Assembly (NCBI GenBank): GCA_945643635.1
Contig: CALZFC010000016.1
Coordinates: 3,375,501 to 3,439,500, forward strand
Source of the DNA: Allodiplogaster sudhausi
Taxonomy: Eukaryota > Nematoda > Chromadorea > Rhabditida > Diplogasteridae
Reading direction: 5' to 3'
Length of the DNA: 64,000 bases
Shown here: piece by piece, positions 61,201 through 64,000 of the stretch
Numbering within the stretch: the first letter of the stretch is position 1
Layout of the letters: every line of letters begins with the position of its first letter
Notes under the pieces: model-generated
What the model saw: the letters and a program-made list of their open reading frames with translations, nothing else
Told to the model about the DNA's origin: nothing
The model's database searches: none
Program-made: the position numbers and the translations under genes

Positions 61201-64000
61201 CAACGGGTTCCCTGGGTTGGGTTCACTCTTCGAGCTACGCCGAGTGCCAAATGAACAAAATGCGTCGTGCCAGTGGTTCCGACACCTTTTATGATTGGGA
61301 AGTCTCATGCGTCGCCACTGGAGGCTAGTGCAATTCCATTGAAATGGTGCTCTTGTTCCTCTTGTCGAGCAAACATTTGACTCGTGATTTGCAGCCGCGA
61401 CTTGCGGCGGTAAGGATGCCCCGAAGTGCGATGCGAATGCGAAGTGCGTGGACGGAACGTACGGAGCAGAATGCAGGTAAGTGTTCTCACTCTCATAGCT
61501 TCCTCTTGCCCGTCTACCTCCCTCTCCATCTTCTCCCATTCTGCAGATGCAACGCCGGCTTTGTCGACGCCACCTCAAACGGCCAACTGGAAGGATCCCT
61601 CTGCCAGCAATGCGACATCAACTCACTTGGTTATTACATCAACATAACATCCTAGCAATCATTAAACAACGTTCAGTTCCTTCATGTGGTCGTCATTCAT
61701 ATGTATCTGTGTAGATCGTGAAAGCTTTTTTCGATTCGTTTCAGAATGAGAGTATGGTGAAAACTCACTGCAACAGGAAATTCTCTTATTAGTCAAATAC
61801 ATATTTTGCTCTAGTAAATTGATATAAATATGAATACAGACATGTTTCTGTGGGCTGACCAACAGCAACATTGATATAATAATTGCTTTCTTATGTTTGC
61901 AGACGTGTTATTTGTGCTCGACACTTCGGTATCAGTCGGAGACGGCAACACTGAGAGGGTAGAAACAGCAACATATGTTAAACATTTTAAAGATCATGCA
62001 TATGCATAACAGAAATTGTCTAATGTATTGTGCCGTTATGGACTTTTTCGTGCTTCAGATGAAGACCTTCATCACGGATCTGATCCATCTTTTCAAAATG
62101 GACAGCTCAGAGGAGGCGAATCGCTTCGCCTTTGCACAGTCGGGCGAGCCAAGTGCGTACACATCTTTCACATATTTCGCTTGCTTATTTAAAGCTTTAA
62201 TCGAACGAAATGGCTTAGACGGCAAATCCGCTCTCTTCCGAATCGATTTCGCTGACTACGGCGACTACGATAGCCTTGAAGAAGGAATCTCAAAGATGAT
62301 CACTGCCACTAAGGTTTCGCAAGTTCAGTTTCATATTTACAGGAGTGCGCTACCCTTGCTTTATTCTTTTATTTAAGGGATCGACATGCACCTCTCACGA
62401 CATTGAACAGAGCTTCGAGCGATACTTTGGGGAGGATTACATCACGGTAAGAGTTGACACTCACGACAACTATCAGACATTTTGCCTACGAAGGTCTGAT
62501 TTGAAAGTTTTTCGTTTCAGATGGGCGAGCGCAAGAAAGTAGTCGTCGTTTTCACGGAGGGTGAACCAGACTGCCCGTACGTAGACTCCGTGGATCGCAT
62601 TGCGACCACGTGCAATAAATTAAGAGATGAAGGTTTGAAAAACAACTAATATTTAAGTTTGATCCTATTCCTTACATTAGTCTCAATATCCACATTGACA
62701 AGGAAGCGAAAACAATATTATATCAACACGTTTAGATGTCACTTTTTATGCGGTTGGAATTGGAAGAGTTAATCGAACAACACTGCAGAAGATCGCAGGT
62801 GGAGATGAGAGAGTTTTCTACGTCAACAAATTCGAGGTTAACAAGTTTGGCCATTGCTCACAAGTAATCCAAATTAAAACAAAATAACGCAGGTGACAAA
62901 ATATTACTTAAAACTATTTCTTTTGCAGAATCTCCTGCAGCGGCGTGCAGTCAGCGATCTGCAGCAGCTAATCTGCAAAACCGTTCCAACTCCAACCCGA
63001 GCATGTCCGTGAAATAGCACAGCACAAAAATGCAGTTCTTCTATTTCATTCCACTTCAGCATGCAAAACAACGAAATGCGGGGAGAATTCGGCGTGCCAG
63101 GACACGACAAACGGACCGGTTTGCAGGTTAGCCAACTAGGAGAATGAACAGAGAAGTAGCATCGATTTGTGATGTACTAGTATCTGAGATGTGCATCATC
63201 TGATGATGTGACTTACTTCAGATGCGCGGAGGGCTCCGTCGACGTCTCTGCGGAGAGGAACTTGACCGCTGGCAGTGTCTGCAAAGTCTGCACAACGAAT
63301 ATGCTTGGTCAGTTCTCCTCCTCGTTGAAGGATCGGGGTTATTTGGTGCCGACCAATAAAATACATAAAATACACCCAGCGTTAATTTATTGTAACCAAC
63401 CAAAACCCGTCCGAAAATGAACAAGTCTATGAAAAAATGATAAACATAAAATACGAAATTAATTTAGATGTCGCTTTCGTATTGGACACTTCCGCTTCGG
63501 TGCAAGCCGAAAATATTGACCGCGTATGATTTTTTTTGTTATTTCAACAGAGAAAATACTGTTTACACAAACACTTCAAATAAAACTACAACAGGACATT
63601 CATGAATATATTCTTTCCTTTCGACTTCAGATGAAGATCTTTGTCGCTGGCTTCGTTAATGGCTTTAAAATGGGCTTCGGACAGTCTCGGCAAGTCGATT
63701 TTGTCATAGGCTTCAGTGGCTTAGAAACATGAGTATGTATTAAAATAGTTCCAATCTTCTTCTCTCTACAGGTTCGGCGTTTCTCAGTCGAACGGCCTTA
63801 AGCAGAATTCTGCGTTATTCCGCATCGAACTTAACAGTTTCAATAACAAGCAGAAGTGGATTGACGCGCTCAAGCAGCATGTGACGTGGAGTAAAGTAAG
63901 ATCACAGTATTCTCATTCTTCATCATAAGATTATGGAATGAAATTATATGTTTTACGCCGTCTTATACTTTATAGGGAATGACATGCACTTCCTATGACA
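52265..64000 (+). CDS. Large secreted modular protein: Cys-rich modules and four EGF-like/vWA pairs, 3' end outside window
   Basis: The ATG at 52265 gives a signal peptide (MARCRQRQFLWGLLAVLAIG). Modules in order: Cys-rich module 1 (about 52384-54392; CENQFWCSNGQCIGSNPPVTC); EGF 1 (54470-54701); vWA 1 (54774-55860; DVAIVLDTSRSVG, VMIVVTDGNPFCP); EGF 2 (56003-56255); vWA 2 (56326-59790; VLDTSGSVT, VMIHLTDGNPECP); a Pro/Gly linker; Cys-rich module 2 (60291-61000; WLQCNEQGLWC, GSDTPVTC); EGF 3 (61395-61640); vWA 3 (61903-62990; VLDTSVSVG); EGF 4 (63060-63307); and vWA 4 (63469 on; VLDTSASVQ). Phase is kept from the linker to NKCSHICKP, so I read one gene. vWA domains bind ligands through a metal (MIDAS, DxSxS). 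EGF repeats with a GF.D.S...G..C..C tail resemble nematode MUA-3/MUP-4 matrix-adhesion modules. An extracellular adhesion or cuticle-linkage role is inferred. A 2-kb foldback lies in a vWA 2 intron. Some small exons in 53200-53400 and 56580-56730 are uncertain. Confidence 0.82.
57148..59187. mobile_element. Second foldback element, in a vWA-gene intron
   Basis: Ends are CAGTAGCGTGCAATAAAAGT and ACTTTTATTGCACGCTACTG with flanking TA (57146-57147 and 59188-59189). The arms share blocks with the 41442 element (GAACATC.CTGCGATAA, CTGAGATGC.GA.GG.TCAG), so this is the same family. It is interrupted by a 447-bp TTAA-flanked MITE. No coding capacity was seen. Confidence 0.85.
57868..58314. mobile_element. 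TTAA-flanked MITE nested in the foldback element
   Basis: The inverted ends are AGGAAGTATCCGACGAA and TTCGTCGGATACTTCCT, with TTAA exactly at each border (57864-57867 and 58315-58318). TTAA target duplications are characteristic of piggyBac-type transposition. It has no coding capacity, and it inserted after the foldback. Confidence 0.85.
60006..60107. repeat. Small imperfect inverted-repeat unit in a vWA-gene intron
   Basis: AGTGTGGTCGTCTCATGG at the left pairs imperfectly with CAATGGGGCGCCCACACT at the right. Inside, the unit (A/G)GTCGTC.CATGGAA occurs twice and a diverged third time. No clear target duplication. Confidence 0.4.
60464..60534 (+). other. GC-AG intron in the vWA gene
   Basis: The frame SCNSGHIQ ends in CAG, followed by GCTAGT, and resumes in phase with IAHNGKTEQYPW after TTGCAG. 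The nearest GT (GTGATG, 4 nt on) shifts the frame to an early stop. Confidence 0.65.

Noticed and set aside
1..64000. CRISPR arrays, bacterial operons, phage or viral genes
   Set aside because: Every recognisable gene has spliceosomal introns; repeats are microsatellites and transposon ends.
1..64000. tRNA and rRNA genes
   Set aside because: I recognised none by eye; a covariance-model scan would be needed to exclude tRNAs.

Overview
The window looks like nuclear DNA from a small invertebrate with compact, intron-rich genes, most likely a nematode or near relative. The grounds are many short introns ending in TTTTCAG/TTGCAG-type acceptors, a TTTCAG acceptor 8 nt upstream of an initiator ATG (like a spliced-leader site), operon-like gene spacing, a short GPI-type Ly6 protein, and an EGF/vWA modular protein resembling the modules of nematode MUA-3/MUP-4. 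The species cannot be named from sequence alone. Long (CT)n/(GA)n tracts occur throughout.

Layout. (1) 1-12745, minus: a gene of about 34 small exons, running off the left edge, encoding a disordered, Lys/Glu/Ser-rich protein with several AT-hooks, probably nuclear and chromatin-associated. (2) 13533-23578, plus: BMS1, the GTPase of 40S ribosome biogenesis, about 30 exons, with two GC-AG introns and a hAT-type MITE in an intron. (3) 23847-26261, plus: a small membrane protein starting about 95 nt after the BMS1 polyadenylation signal, so possibly in an operon with it. (4) 26262-28830: gene-free DNA dominated by (CT)n. (5) 28831-38365: a complete EnSpm/CACTA-like DNA transposon of 9,535 bp with CACACAG termini, a 2-bp TA target duplication, TGTGACA/TGTCACA subterminal repeats, a zinc-finger/Tnp2-type transposase gene and a second same-strand accessory gene. 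(6) 39309-40247, plus: a Ly6/three-finger GPI-type protein; its 3' half was duplicated about 5 kb downstream as a pseudogene. (7) 41442-47911: nested and adjacent non-autonomous elements: a 1.6-kb foldback, a TA-flanked MITE and two hAT MITEs, one carrying GGGGCC repeats. (8) 47264-49148, minus: a probable secreted Cys-rich, cystine-knot-like ligand gene, perhaps damaged. (9) 52265 to the right edge, plus: a large secreted modular protein with two Cys-rich modules and four EGF-like + vWA pairs, whose second vWA is interrupted by an intronic 2-kb foldback that itself contains a TTAA-flanked MITE.

The host genes are not an obvious pathway; BMS1 and its downstream neighbour may share a transcript. 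The dominant theme of the right two thirds is transposon activity, and the most distinctive single object is the intact CACTA-like element with both of its genes.
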